A stretch of 64,000 nucleotides of DNA from positions 2,852,001-2,916,000 of the forward strand of contig NZ_CP007145.1 in the NCBI RefSeq assembly GCF_000576555.1, given 5' to 3'. Origin of the DNA: Hymenobacter swuensis DY53. Its GTDB lineage: Bacteria; Bacteroidota; Bacteroidia; Cytophagales; Hymenobacteraceae. Of this stretch, positions 53,209 through 60,973 are shown one piece after another. The first letter of the stretch is position 1, and each line of letters begins with the position of its first letter. A program made the position numbers and the translations under genes. Below the pieces are notes generated by a model that had not been told where the DNA came from, ran no database searches, and worked only from the letters and a program-made list of their open reading frames with translations.

Positions 53209-54261
53209 ATGCTCCCACGCATCGGTATTTCCGTCGGCGACCTGGCCGGCATCGGCCCGGAAATCATCTATAAAACCTTCCTCGACCAGCGCCTGCTCAA
53301 GTTCTGCACGCCGGTGGTCTACGGCACGGCCGCCGTCCTGTTCGATGACTTCCCGCAAGACGCCAGCCACGAGCCCCTCACCTTCCGGCAGGTGCGCGAG
53401 GCGGCCGATATTGCCCCCGGCAAGCACAACGCCGTCACGTGCTGGGATGAGGACTACCACCTCACGCCCGGCCAGCCCAGCCCGGCCAGCGGCACTGCTG
53501 CCCGCCTAAGCCTGCAGGCCGCCGCCCGCGACCTGAAAGCCGGCCTGCTCGATGCCCTCGTGACGGCCCCCATCAGCAAGGAAAACACCCAGGCCGACGA
53601 CTTTCGCTTCCCCGGCCACACCGAGTTTCTAACCAGTTTCTTTGAGGCCAAAGAGAGCCTGATGCTGCTGGCTGCCGACGGCCTGCGCGTGGCCACCGTC
53701 ACGGGTCACATTCCACTCAAGGACGTACCGGGTCGGGTAACCAAGGAGCTGCTCACGGCCAAACTGCGCATCCTGCTGCACTCACTGAAGCACGATTTCG
53801 GGATTGAAAAGCCACGCGTGGCCGTACTCGGCCTCAACCCCCACGCCGGCGAAAACGGCCTGCTTGGCACGGAGGAAGCCGACGTAGTGACGCCTGTCCT
53901 GCGCCATTTCCAGGAGGAAGGCCACTTGGCCTACGGCCCTTTTCCGGCCGATGGCTACTTTGGCACCCGCCAGTTCAAGCAGTTCGACGCCACCCTGTCG
54001 TTGTACCACGACCAGGGCCTGATTCCATTCAAAACCCTGGCCTTCGAGCGGGGCGTAAACTTCACGGCAGGCCTGCCGGTCATCCGCACTTCTCCCGACC
54101 ACGGCACAGCTTACGGCCTGGCCGGCAAGTTCCAGGCCGACGAAACGTCCTTCCGTGAGGCGCTCTATATGGCCTGTGAGCTGGTGCGCTACCGCAAGTC
54201 GGAGGCCGAAATTAAGCCTCTGATTCCTGGCCCCGCCCCCCGCAGTGCCCGCAACGATTAG
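53209..54261 (+). CDS. pdxA: 4-hydroxythreonine-4-phosphate dehydrogenase
   Basis: A 350-residue PdxA of usual length (vitamin B6 pathway): it oxidises 4-phosphohydroxy-L-threonine. Family signs are ISVGDLAGIGPEIIYKTF, VTAPISKENTQ, FPGHTEFL, the metal site LLAADGLRVATVTGHIPL, LNPHAGENG, and YHDQGLIPFKTL with SPDHGTAYG. The gene starts at ATG 53209, right after a dispersed repeat. No other pyridoxal genes are nearby. Confidence 0.96.
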   Translation: MLPRIGISVGDLAGIGPEIIYKTFLDQRLLKFCTPVVYGTAAVLFDDFPQDASHEPLTFRQVREAADIAPGKHNAVTCWDEDYHLTPGQPSPASGTAARLSLQAAARDLKAGLLDALVTAPISKENTQADDFRFPGHTEFLTSFFEAKESLMLLAADGLRVATVTGHIPLKDVPGRVTKELLTAKLRILLHSLKHDFGIEKPRVAVLGLNPHAGENGLLGTEEADVVTPVLRHFQEEGHLAYGPFPADGYFGTRQFKQFDATLSLYHDQGLIPFKTLAFERGVNFTAGLPVIRTSPDHGTAYGLAGKFQADETSFREALYMACELVRYRKSEAEIKPLIPGPAPRSARND

Positions 54262-54285
54262 CGCCGTTTAATCATCTTGGCGTTT

Positions 54286-54367
54286 GTCATTCCGACGCAG
54301 AAGAAATCTGAGACGAATCGTTTCAACCGAAAACCTCAGATTCCTTCTGCGCCGGAGCGGTAATTCC
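54286..54367. repeat. small palindromic element, third type
   Basis: It begins GTCATTCCGACGCAG. Arms 54297-54312 and 54335-54350 are complementary over 15 of 16 bases. It lies between pdxA and the HigA-like promoter. Confidence 0.8.
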
Positions 54368-54421
54368 GGCGCTACATCATGCGCACCAAACAGAAATTTA
54401 CTTTCCAAAAACGAAATTTAC

Positions 54422-54452
54422 TTTGCGGTTTTAAAATTACGCTGTAAGTTTG
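54422..54452 (+). promoter_or_regulatory. complete Bacteroidota-type promoter
   Basis: -33 box TTTG (54422-54425), 19-base spacer, -7 box TAAGTTTG (54445-54452). Both boxes match the consensus exactly. A start site near 54459 would give a leader of about 47 bases. Confidence 0.8.
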
Positions 54453-54465
54453 CAGCCGTAATCAG

Positions 54466-54495
54466 CGGAGCCGGTTCGGCTCCGTTTTGCTTTTT
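54466..54495 (+). terminator. attenuator-like hairpin in the HigA-like leader
   Basis: A perfect 8-bp stem CGGAGCCG / CGGCTCCG with loop GTT, then TTTTGCTTTTT. It sits between the promoter and ATG 54506. Confidence 0.75.
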
Positions 54496-54505
54496 ATCCG
54501 GTTTC

Positions 54506-54874
54506 ATGCAGCTGTCTACTCCCACCGACTACCGTACCGCCTTGCGCCGCCTCGATGCGCTGGTAGTGGCGGGCGTGGAAGGCAACGTGGCTCTGGAAAC
54601 GGAGTTTCGGGAACTGATTACGGCCCTTGACATCTACGAAAGCAAGCTGGGCCTGCTGCCGATTCCCAACCTGCCGACCTCCCTGGCCGAAATGATTGAG
54701 TTGAAGCGCCAGCAGATGCGGCTGAAACAAAAGGAGCTGGCCGAATTGCTGGAAGTACCGGCCGGGCGTCTCTCCCAGATTCTGAGCGGCAAGCGACGCG
54801 TTACCCTCGACTTGGCCAAGCGGCTGTACGAGCGGCTGGGCATTCCCTCGGATTTTATCCTGAAGAACGCCTAG
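54506..54874 (+). CDS. HigA-like XRE-family regulator without adjacent toxin
   Basis: From ATG 54506 the protein has 122 residues. The C-terminal helix-turn-helix is MRLKQKELAELLEVPAGRLS, then QILSGKRRVTLDLAKRLYER and LGIPSDFIL, the pattern of HigA-type antitoxins (COG5499). The N-terminal half is helical. A HigB toxin, which should be next to it, is not seen on either side. It could act as a lone regulator or be paired with a distant toxin. It has a complete promoter and an attenuator-like leader. Confidence 0.9.
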   Translation: MQLSTPTDYRTALRRLDALVVAGVEGNVALETEFRELITALDIYESKLGLLPIPNLPTSLAEMIELKRQQMRLKQKELAELLEVPAGRLSQILSGKRRVTLDLAKRLYERLGIPSDFILKNA

Positions 54875-54922
54875 CGCACCGCATAACACCGCTGTTGCTT
54901 TTACAAAACGGGCAAAACTTGT

Positions 54923-54930
54923 TACTTTTG
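54923..54930 (+). promoter_or_regulatory. -7 box of the DUF177-rpmF operon
   Basis: TACTTTTG, an exact TAnnTTTG match, 21 bases before the GTG start of the DUF177 gene. No exact -33 box is found; a TTG lies about 25 bases upstream. Confidence 0.6.
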
Positions 54931-54951
54931 CCCCCTTGCTAAAAAATCACC

Positions 54952-55485
54952 GTGAAGAAGGATTCGCAATACGACATAAACATTGCCCGGTTGGCTGATA
55001 AAACGCACCATTTTGCGTTTGACCTGGACCGCTCCTTCTTTGAGTTGTTCGACCAGGAGCTGATTCCGGATGGCAGCGTGCATGCTGACATTACCCTGAC
55101 CAAAACCGAGCGGCTCATTACCGTGGATTTTGACCTCCGAGGTACCGTGCGCCAGGTTTGCGACCGGAGCCTGGACGACTACGACCAGAAAATTGACGCG
55201 CAGGAGCAGTTGCTGGTGCGCTTTGGCGAGGAGACCCAGGAACTGGACGACAACGTGTTGCAAATCACGCCCGATACCCAGACGCTCCCGCTGGCCCAGC
55301 ACCTGTTCGACTACATCGGGCTGGCCCTGCCCATGAAGAAGCTGCACCCGCGCTTCCAGAATGAGCCCGACGAAAATCCTGATGCCGACGCCACGCTCAT
55401 CTTCACCACCCGCAAGGAAGGCGAGGACGACTCGGATGACGACGACACTGACCCGCGCTGGAATGCGCTCAAAAACCTGAATTAG
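54952..55485 (+). CDS. YceD/DUF177 protein
   Basis: A 177-residue protein from GTG 54952. It has HADITLTKTERLITVDFDLR, TVRQVCDRSLDDYDQKID with a family Cys and the acidic GEDDSDDDDTDPRW tail. DUF177 proteins are nearly always found just before rpmF and are linked to 23S rRNA folding and ribosome assembly in bacteria and chloroplasts. Here the rpmF start is 57 bases on, so co-transcription is likely. Confidence 0.93.
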   Translation: MKKDSQYDINIARLADKTHHFAFDLDRSFFELFDQELIPDGSVHADITLTKTERLITVDFDLRGTVRQVCDRSLDDYDQKIDAQEQLLVRFGEETQELDDNVLQITPDTQTLPLAQHLFDYIGLALPMKKLHPRFQNEPDENPDADATLIFTTRKEGEDDSDDDDTDPRWNALKNLN

Positions 55486-55542
55486 CCTGTATTCGGCCTG
55501 ATTCTCTCTCTTAAACTTTTACTTTTTTAACTTTTCCCGACC

Positions 55543-55767
55543 ATGGCACATCCTAAGCGCCGGACCTCCTCTGCTACCCGCAACAAGCGTCGTAGCCACT
55601 ACAAACTGACCCCGAAGGCAGTAACCGTATGCGCCACTACCGGTGAGCTGCACCTACGTCACAAAGCTTACGTGGTTGACGGCGACCTGTACTTGAACGG
55701 TAAAGTTGCCATCAAAGATTATGCTCCTGTAGCTGCTCCGGCCCCTACTGACAACGACGAAGAATAG
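55543..55767 (+). CDS. rpmF: 50S ribosomal protein L32
   Basis: A 74-residue L32 starting MAHPKRRTSSATRNKRRSHY, the basic conserved start. A cysteine remains in TVCATTGELHLRHKA; the four-Cys zinc form is not present. The tail is Pro/Asp/Glu-rich. It lies between DUF177 and plsX as in most Bacteroidota. Confidence 0.97.
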   Translation: MAHPKRRTSSATRNKRRSHYKLTPKAVTVCATTGELHLRHKAYVVDGDLYLNGKVAIKDYAPVAAPAPTDNDEE

Positions 55768-55788
55768 TCGTACGTTAGTTGCTTATTG

Positions 55789-55875
55789 CCTCGCGGCTCC
55801 GCAACCCCTATCACCGCCCGACGGTTGGCTTCCGACTCTGGAACCTGCCCCGGGCGGTGAGCTGCGGCCCCGAGG
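55789..55875 (+). promoter_or_regulatory. structured leader upstream of plsX
   Basis: A 10-bp perfect inner stem TCACCGCCCG / CGGGCGGTGA (55811-55820 / 55851-55860) and an outer CCTCG / CGAGG pair. It lies in the 140-base gap after rpmF and 33 bases before plsX. Confidence 0.45.
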
Positions 55876-55907
55876 TTTCTCTCCCGGACCTCTTTGATTC
55901 CCCGTTC

Positions 55908-56849
55908 ATGAAGATAGCCCTGGACGCAATGGGGGGCGATTTTGCTCCTCAGGCCGCCGTCGATGGGGCCGTACTGGCCGCCCAAGTGCTGGCCGGTAAG
56001 GCCCAGATAGTGCTCATCGGCCAGGAAGCTGCCGTGCGCCCCCTGCTGGATCAGCACGGTGCCGCCGCTGCCGACCTTACCCTGGTTTCCGCTTCCCAGA
56101 TCATTGAGATGGGCGAGCATCCGGCCAAAGCCTATCAGCAGAAGCAGGATTCCAGCATTGCCATCGGCTACAAGCTGTTGGCCACGGGCGAAGTGGAGGC
56201 TTTCTGCTCGGCCGGCAACACCGGTGCGATGCTGGTGGGTGCGATGTTCAGCGTGAAGGCCGTGCCCGGTGTGATGCGCCCTGCCATTGCCAATTTTGTA
56301 CCCAAGCTGCACGGCGGTATGGGTATCATGCTGGACGTGGGAGCCAATGCAGAATGCAAGCCCGAAATGCTGGAGCAATTCGGCGAGTTGGGCTCGTTGT
56401 ACGCGCAGTACGTGTTGGGCATCGAGAAACCCAAGGTGGGCCTCATGAACTTGGGCGAGGAAGAAGGCAAAGGCACGGCCATCACCCAAGCCGCGCATCA
56501 GTTGCTGAAAGTGAATCCCCATATTCACTTCATCGGCAATATTGAGGGCCGCGACCTGTTCAACGACAAAGCCGACGTAATTGTGTGCGATGGATTTACG
56601 GGCAATGTGGTCCTGAAAATGGCCGAATCGGTGTATGATGTCATTGCCGAAAAGAACATTCACGACCCGTTCCTCGACAAGTTCAACTACGAAGCCGTGG
56701 GTGGTTCACCCATTCTCGGCATCAATGACAACGCCATCATCGGCCACGGGGTAAGCACTCCCCAAGCCATCTGTAACATGCTGCTGCAAGGCTATCAAAT
56801 GGCCCACTCCGGTATTGCCGATCAGATAAAAAACACCTTCAAGTCCTAA
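55908..56849 (+). CDS. plsX: phosphate acyltransferase PlsX
   Basis: From ATG 55908 the enzyme has 313 residues, typical of PlsX, which turns acyl-ACP into acyl-phosphate for phospholipid synthesis. Family signs are [30 protein letters not shown] [38 protein letters not shown] and [12 protein letters not shown]. It is followed by fabH, as in most bacteria with this cluster. Confidence 0.96.
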   Translation: MKIALDAMGGDFAPQAAVDGAVLAAQVLAGKAQIVLIGQEAAVRPLLDQHGAAAADLTLVSASQIIEMGEHPAKAYQQKQDSSIAIGYKLLATGEVEAFCSAGNTGAMLVGAMFSVKAVPGVMRPAIANFVPKLHGGMGIMLDVGANAECKPEMLEQFGELGSLYAQYVLGIEKPKVGLMNLGEEEGKGTAITQAAHQLLKVNPHIHFIGNIEGRDLFNDKADVIVCDGFTGNVVLKMAESVYDVIAEKNIHDPFLDKFNYEAVGGSPILGINDNAIIGHGVSTPQAICNMLLQGYQMAHSGIADQIKNTFKS

Positions 56850-56859
56850 GAGCGACTGT

Positions 56860-56886
56860 AAGTCCGGCCGCTAAGCCGGACTTTTC
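56860..56886 (+). terminator. terminator-like hairpin between plsX and fabH
   Basis: The perfect stem AAGTCCGGC / GCCGGACTT (9 bp) is followed by TTCCTTT. It begins 11 bases after the plsX stop and ends about 32 bases before fabH, so it may only partly stop transcription between the two. Confidence 0.6.
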
Positions 56887-56917
56887 CTTTGCCGCATCTG
56901 CTGTTCCCAATTCGCTG

Positions 56918-57931
56918 ATGAAGATTACCGCTGCCATTACCGGAGTCGGTTCCTACGTACCCGATTACGTGCTGACCAACCAAGAGCTTGAAACCTTGGT
57001 AGATACCACCGATGAGTGGATTTTAAGCCGTACGGGAATTAAGGAGCGGCACATTCTGAAGGGCGAAAATCAGGGAACTTCGGTGATGGGAATTAAGGCG
57101 GTAAAGCAGTTGCTGGCCAAAACCGGCAACAAAGCCGAAGACATCGACCTGCTGATCTGCGCCACTACCACTCCCGACCTGGTTTTTCCGGCGACAGCCA
57201 ACATTATTTCGGCGGCCGTAGGCGCTACTAAGGCTTTCAGCTTCGATATGCAGGCGGCCTGCTCGGGCTTTATGTACGCGCTGGCCACCGGCTCGCAGTT
57301 TATTGCCACCGGTACCTACAAGAAAGTAGTGGTAGTGGGGGCCGATAAAATGTCGAGCATTATTGACTACACCGACCGCGCTACCTGCATCATCTTCGGA
57401 GACGGGGCCGGGGCCGTGCTGCTGGAACCGAACACCGAGGGCTTGGGCCTGCTCGACCAAGAGCTCCACTCCGATGGCAATGGCGAGCAATACCTGCACC
57501 AGAAAGCCGGCGGTTCACGCCGTCCCCCGTCGGCCGATACCGTAGCTCACCGCGAGCATTATGTGTACCAGGAAGGTGCGGCCGTGTTCAAGTTTGCCGT
57601 GAAAAACATGGCCGACGTGGCCGCCCAAGTATCGGAGCGCAACGGCCTTTCGGCCGATACTATTGACTGGCTGGTACCGCATCAGGCCAACAAACGCATC
57701 ATTGATGCTACGGCCCACCGTGTGGGCATCGGCCCGGAGAAGGTAATGCTCAACATTCACAAGTACGGCAACACCACCAACGGCACCATCCCGCTCTGCC
57801 TCTCCGACTACGAGCAGCAACTGCGCAAAGGTGATAACCTGATCATTGCCGCCTTTGGCGGCGGCTTCACTTGGGGTGCGCTGTACCTGAAATGGGCCTA
57901 CGACCCCAAACCCGACCCGCGCACGGCGTAA
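56918..57931 (+). CDS. fabH: 3-oxoacyl-ACP synthase III
   Basis: A 337-residue KAS III, which condenses a short acyl-CoA with malonyl-ACP to start fatty acid synthesis. The catalytic triad is Cys115 (QAACSGF), His255 (VPHQAN) and Asn285 (YGNTTNG). Residues [10 protein letters not shown] and the C-terminal [13 protein letters not shown] fit the family. It sits after plsX with a terminator-like hairpin between them. Confidence 0.97.
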   Translation: MKITAAITGVGSYVPDYVLTNQELETLVDTTDEWILSRTGIKERHILKGENQGTSVMGIKAVKQLLAKTGNKAEDIDLLICATTTPDLVFPATANIISAAVGATKAFSFDMQAACSGFMYALATGSQFIATGTYKKVVVVGADKMSSIIDYTDRATCIIFGDGAGAVLLEPNTEGLGLLDQELHSDGNGEQYLHQKAGGSRRPPSADTVAHREHYVYQEGAAVFKFAVKNMADVAAQVSERNGLSADTIDWLVPHQANKRIIDATAHRVGIGPEKVMLNIHKYGNTTNGTIPLCLSDYEQQLRKGDNLIIAAFGGGFTWGALYLKWAYDPKPDPRTA

Positions 57932-57961
57932 CCTTACACGGCGCGAATACGGAAAACCTCC

Positions 57962-58013
57962 TATACTTGCACTCCCGACGTGCCGCCCCGCCAGTTTTCC
58001 GGGACGGCACGTT
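57962..58013 (+). promoter_or_regulatory. possible promoter and leader hairpin of efp
   Basis: A -7-like TATACTTG (57962-57969, one mismatch) is followed by a 12-bp hairpin 57978-57990 / 57999-58012 (GACGTGCCGCCCCG paired to CGGGACGGCACGT). The hairpin is 106 bases before efp. No T-run follows directly. Confidence 0.45.
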
Positions 58014-58118
58014 GCGTTTCCACCCTAGTAACTCATCTTCTGCTTGTTGAAGCTTCAACTTTTACTCCCGGTTTCCTGGCGTTAAGTACCCGCTTCACTT
58101 CTTACCAATTCCCCTTCC

Positions 58119-58682
58119 ATGGCCACTACTGCTGATTTCCGCAACGGGCTCGTGCTCAACTACAACGGCGACCTGCACGTCATCACCGAATTTCAACACG
58201 TAAAACCCGGCAAGGGCCCGGCTTTCGTGCGCACCAAGCTCCGCAACATCAAAACCGGCCGTGTTATCGATAACACATTCAACGCCGGGGTGAAAGTGGA
58301 AACGGCCCGCGTTGAGCAACGCCCCCACCAGTACCTGTACAAGGATGATTATGGCTACACGTTCATGGACAACGAAACCTTCGAGCAGGTAGTGTTGCCC
58401 GAAGCCATGGTACCCTTCGCCGACATTATGAAGGAAGGTCAGGTGGCCACCATCCTGTTCCACGCCGAAACCGAGCAGCCCCTCACGGCCGAGCTGCCCA
58501 CCACGGTAGAACTGGTAGTAACTTACACCGAGCCCGGCCTGAAAGGCGACACCGCCACTAACACCCTCAAGCCGGCCATCGTGGAAACGGGAGCCCGCAT
58601 TCAGGTGCCGTTGTTCATTGATACCGACACCAAAATCCGCATCAAGACCAGCGACTATTCTTATGTCGAAAGAGTCAAATAA
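58119..58682 (+). CDS. efp: translation elongation factor P
   Basis: A 187-residue EF-P. It has [19 protein letters not shown] with the modified Lys32 in the PGKGPAF loop, [19 protein letters not shown] and the C-terminal [16 protein letters not shown] domain. EF-P lets ribosomes pass polyproline stretches. The modifying enzymes are not nearby. It is followed 28 bases on by accB. Confidence 0.96.
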   Translation: MATTADFRNGLVLNYNGDLHVITEFQHVKPGKGPAFVRTKLRNIKTGRVIDNTFNAGVKVETARVEQRPHQYLYKDDYGYTFMDNETFEQVVLPEAMVPFADIMKEGQVATILFHAETEQPLTAELPTTVELVVTYTEPGLKGDTATNTLKPAIVETGARIQVPLFIDTDTKIRIKTSDYSYVERVK

Positions 58683-58710
58683 GCAGCCCACCAAGTCCTC
58701 TCCCACCGCC

Positions 58711-59199
58711 ATGAAAGCCAAAGAACTCCAGGACCTCATCGACTTTATTGCTAAGTCGGGTCTGAACAAAGTCAACATCGAAACCGACGAATTTAAAATC
58801 TCGGTGCAGCGTGAGCCTTCCACGAAAGTGGTAAGCGGCAACGTTACGTCGGTGCAGCAGGCTCCGGCCGCCGCCCCGTCTGCTCCAGTTGCCGCTCCTG
58901 CTCCCACGGCAGCCCCCGCCGCTCCGGCTCCGGCTGCCGAGGCTGCACCGGCCGGCAACTATACGCCGCTGAAGTCGCCGATGATTGGCACGTTCTACCG
59001 CAGCAACAGCCCCGAGTCGCCGGCTTTTGTGCAGGTGGGTGATCTGGTGGAGAAAGGTCAGGTGATCTGCATCATCGAAGCCATGAAGCTGTTCAACGAA
59101 ATCGAGGCCGAGCAATCAGGCCGCGTGGTGAAAGCCCTGGTGGAAAACGCCTCCCCCGTGGAGTACGACCAGCCGCTGTTCCTGATTGAGCCAATGTAA
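58711..59199 (+). CDS. accB: biotin carboxyl carrier protein of acetyl-CoA carboxylase
   Basis: From ATG 58711 the protein has 162 residues. The N-terminal part [20 protein letters not shown] is the family start, a Pro/Ala-rich linker (about 50-90) follows, and the biotinyl domain holds [14 protein letters not shown] with Lys126 in EAMK as the biotin site. ATG 58663, overlapping the efp end, would add 16 residues. It works with accC next to it and an unlinked carboxyltransferase. Confidence 0.95.
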   Translation: MKAKELQDLIDFIAKSGLNKVNIETDEFKISVQREPSTKVVSGNVTSVQQAPAAAPSAPVAAPAPTAAPAAPAPAAEAAPAGNYTPLKSPMIGTFYRSNSPESPAFVQVGDLVEKGQVICIIEAMKLFNEIEAEQSGRVVKALVENASPVEYDQPLFLIEPM

Positions 59200-59202
59200 T
59201 TT

Positions 59203-59282
59203 TAGAGCTTAGAATTGAGAGCTTAGAACTTAGAATCCGTGAGTCGGCCCAACGCCGCCGCGAGTCTGAGTTCTAAGCTCTC
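59203..59282. repeat. inverted repeat in the accB-accC gap
   Basis: A perfect 14-bp stem GAGAGCTTAGAACT (59217-59230) pairs with 59269-59282. A further AGAGCTTAGAATT copy precedes it. It lies within what should be a continuous accB-accC operon. Confidence 0.75.
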
Positions 59283-59308
59283 CTTTCTCACATCTAACCC
59301 TGAGAACT

Positions 59309-60655
59309 GTGTTCAAGAAAATACTGATTGCCAACCGGGGCGAGATTGCGCTACGCGTGATTCGGACCTGCAAGGAAATGGGCATCAAGACGGTGGCCGT
59401 GTACTCGACGGCCGACAAGGAAAGCCTGCATGTACGCTTCGCCGATGAGGCCGTGTGTATCGGGCCGCCCGCTTCGTCGCAGAGCTACCTAAGCATCCCG
59501 ACGCTGATTGCCGCCGCAGAAATCACCAACGCCGACGCCATCCATCCGGGCTACGGGTTCCTGAGCGAAAACGCCGAATTCTCGCGCGTGTGCCAGGAAA
59601 ACGGCATCAAGTTCATCGGGGCTTCGCCCGATATGATCAACCGCATGGGTGATAAGGCCTCGGCCAAAGCCACCATGATTGCCGCCGGCGTGCCCTGCAT
59701 CCCGGGCTCCGTGGGCCTGCTCGATTCGGTGGAGCAGGGCAAGAAGATTGCCGCCAAAATCAAGTATCCCGTTATTCTGAAGGCTACGGCCGGCGGCGGC
59801 GGGCGCGGCATGCGCATCATCAACTCCGAAGACGAGTTTGAGAAAGCTTGGACTGATGCCCGCACCGAATCGAAAGCCGCCTTCGGCAACGATGGCATGT
59901 ACCTGGAGAAATTTGTGGTGGAACCCCGCCATATCGAAATTCAGGTATGCGGCGACCAGTTCGGCCATGTGTGCCACCTCTCGGAGCGCGACTGCAGCAT
60001 TCAGCGCCGTCACCAGAAATTGGTGGAGGAAGCACCTTCGCCATTTATGACCGATGATCTGCGCGAGCGGATGGGCGCGGCAGCTATTGCCGGTGCCTCG
60101 GCCATCGGCTACGAAGGCGTGGGCACCATTGAATTCCTGGTGGACAAGGACCGCAACTTCTACTTCATGGAGATGAACACCCGTATTCAGGTGGAGCACC
60201 CCGTGACGGAAGAGGTTATCAACTATGACTTGATCAAGGAACAGATCAAAGTAGCGGCCGGCATTCCGATTACCGGCAACAATTACTCGCCCAAGATGCA
60301 CGCCATGGAGTGCCGCATCAACGCCGAGGACCCTTCGAAGGATTTCCGACCCTCGCCGGGCAAAATCACGGTACTGCACATTCCGGGTGGCCACGGTGTG
60401 CGCGTGGATACGCACGTGTACGCGGGCTATCAGATTCCGTCGAACTACGATTCGATGATTGCCAAGCTCATCACCGTGGCCCAAACCCGGGAAGAGTGCA
60501 TCGTGAAAATGAAGCGCGCCCTGAGCGAGTTTGTGGTGGAAGGCGTGAAAACGACCATTCCGTTTCACCTCAAACTGATGGACAACGAGCAGTTCAAGGC
60601 CGGCGACTTCACGACAAAGTTTCTGGAAACGAGCTTCGATTTCTCGGAGTTGTAA
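59309..60655 (+). CDS. accC: biotin carboxylase subunit of acetyl-CoA carboxylase
   Basis: A 448-residue enzyme from GTG 59309. It begins [20 protein letters not shown]; the ATP-grasp part has [13 protein letters not shown], the glycine-rich lid, [14 protein letters not shown], and [15 protein letters not shown] with the catalytic carboxylate-binding residues. It carboxylates the biotin on AccB using bicarbonate and ATP, the first step of malonyl-CoA synthesis. A strong terminator follows. Confidence 0.97.
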   Translation: MFKKILIANRGEIALRVIRTCKEMGIKTVAVYSTADKESLHVRFADEAVCIGPPASSQSYLSIPTLIAAAEITNADAIHPGYGFLSENAEFSRVCQENGIKFIGASPDMINRMGDKASAKATMIAAGVPCIPGSVGLLDSVEQGKKIAAKIKYPVILKATAGGGGRGMRIINSEDEFEKAWTDARTESKAAFGNDGMYLEKFVVEPRHIEIQVCGDQFGHVCHLSERDCSIQRRHQKLVEEAPSPFMTDDLRERMGAAAIAGASAIGYEGVGTIEFLVDKDRNFYFMEMNTRIQVEHPVTEEVINYDLIKEQIKVAAGIPITGNNYSPKMHAMECRINAEDPSKDFRPSPGKITVLHIPGGHGVRVDTHVYAGYQIPSNYDSMIAKLITVAQTREECIVKMKRALSEFVVEGVKTTIPFHLKLMDNEQFKAGDFTTKFLETSFDFSEL

Positions 60656-60677
60656 GCTTTACCAACTGCCAAAGAAG

Positions 60678-60708
60678 AGGCCTGTTCCGCAAGGAGCAGG
60701 CCTTTTTT
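60678..60708 (+). terminator. terminator after accC
   Basis: An 11-bp stem AGGCCTGTTCC / GGAGCAGGCCT (one GU pair) with loop GCAA, then TTTTTT. Confidence 0.88.
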
Positions 60709-60928
60709 GGGTTCTAAGGCCAAAATTTTGCACAGGCTACACGCATCAATGCAGCACCTAAACTGGCAAACACCCCATTATTACAACCGAAACAATTTTC
60801 AATTGCACTGCATTGATCAATACAACACCATCATTGGCTTAAAAAAGAGGCTATTTTAGGTTAGTGATTACTCACTAAATTATCCTGATACCGGTATTTT
60901 GAATATAGAGATTCTTACTGGTGCCCTG

Positions 60929-60936
60929 TATACTTG
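60929..60936 (+). promoter_or_regulatory. -7-like box of the amylase gene
   Basis: TATACTTG, one mismatch to TAnnTTTG, 38 bases before the start codon. The same TATACTTG variant occurs before efp. The preceding stretch is AT-rich. Confidence 0.4.
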
Positions 60937-60973
60937 CAGTGTTCTAATCCCACTAACCAAAACACCCACTTTT

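Noticed and set aside
54506..54874. Complete HigBA toxin-antitoxin pair
   Set aside because: No HigB-like frame is found within several hundred bases on either side.
59489..60568. Long minus-strand open frame over accC
   Set aside because: A shadow frame of the biotin carboxylase; His/Gly-rich without family match.
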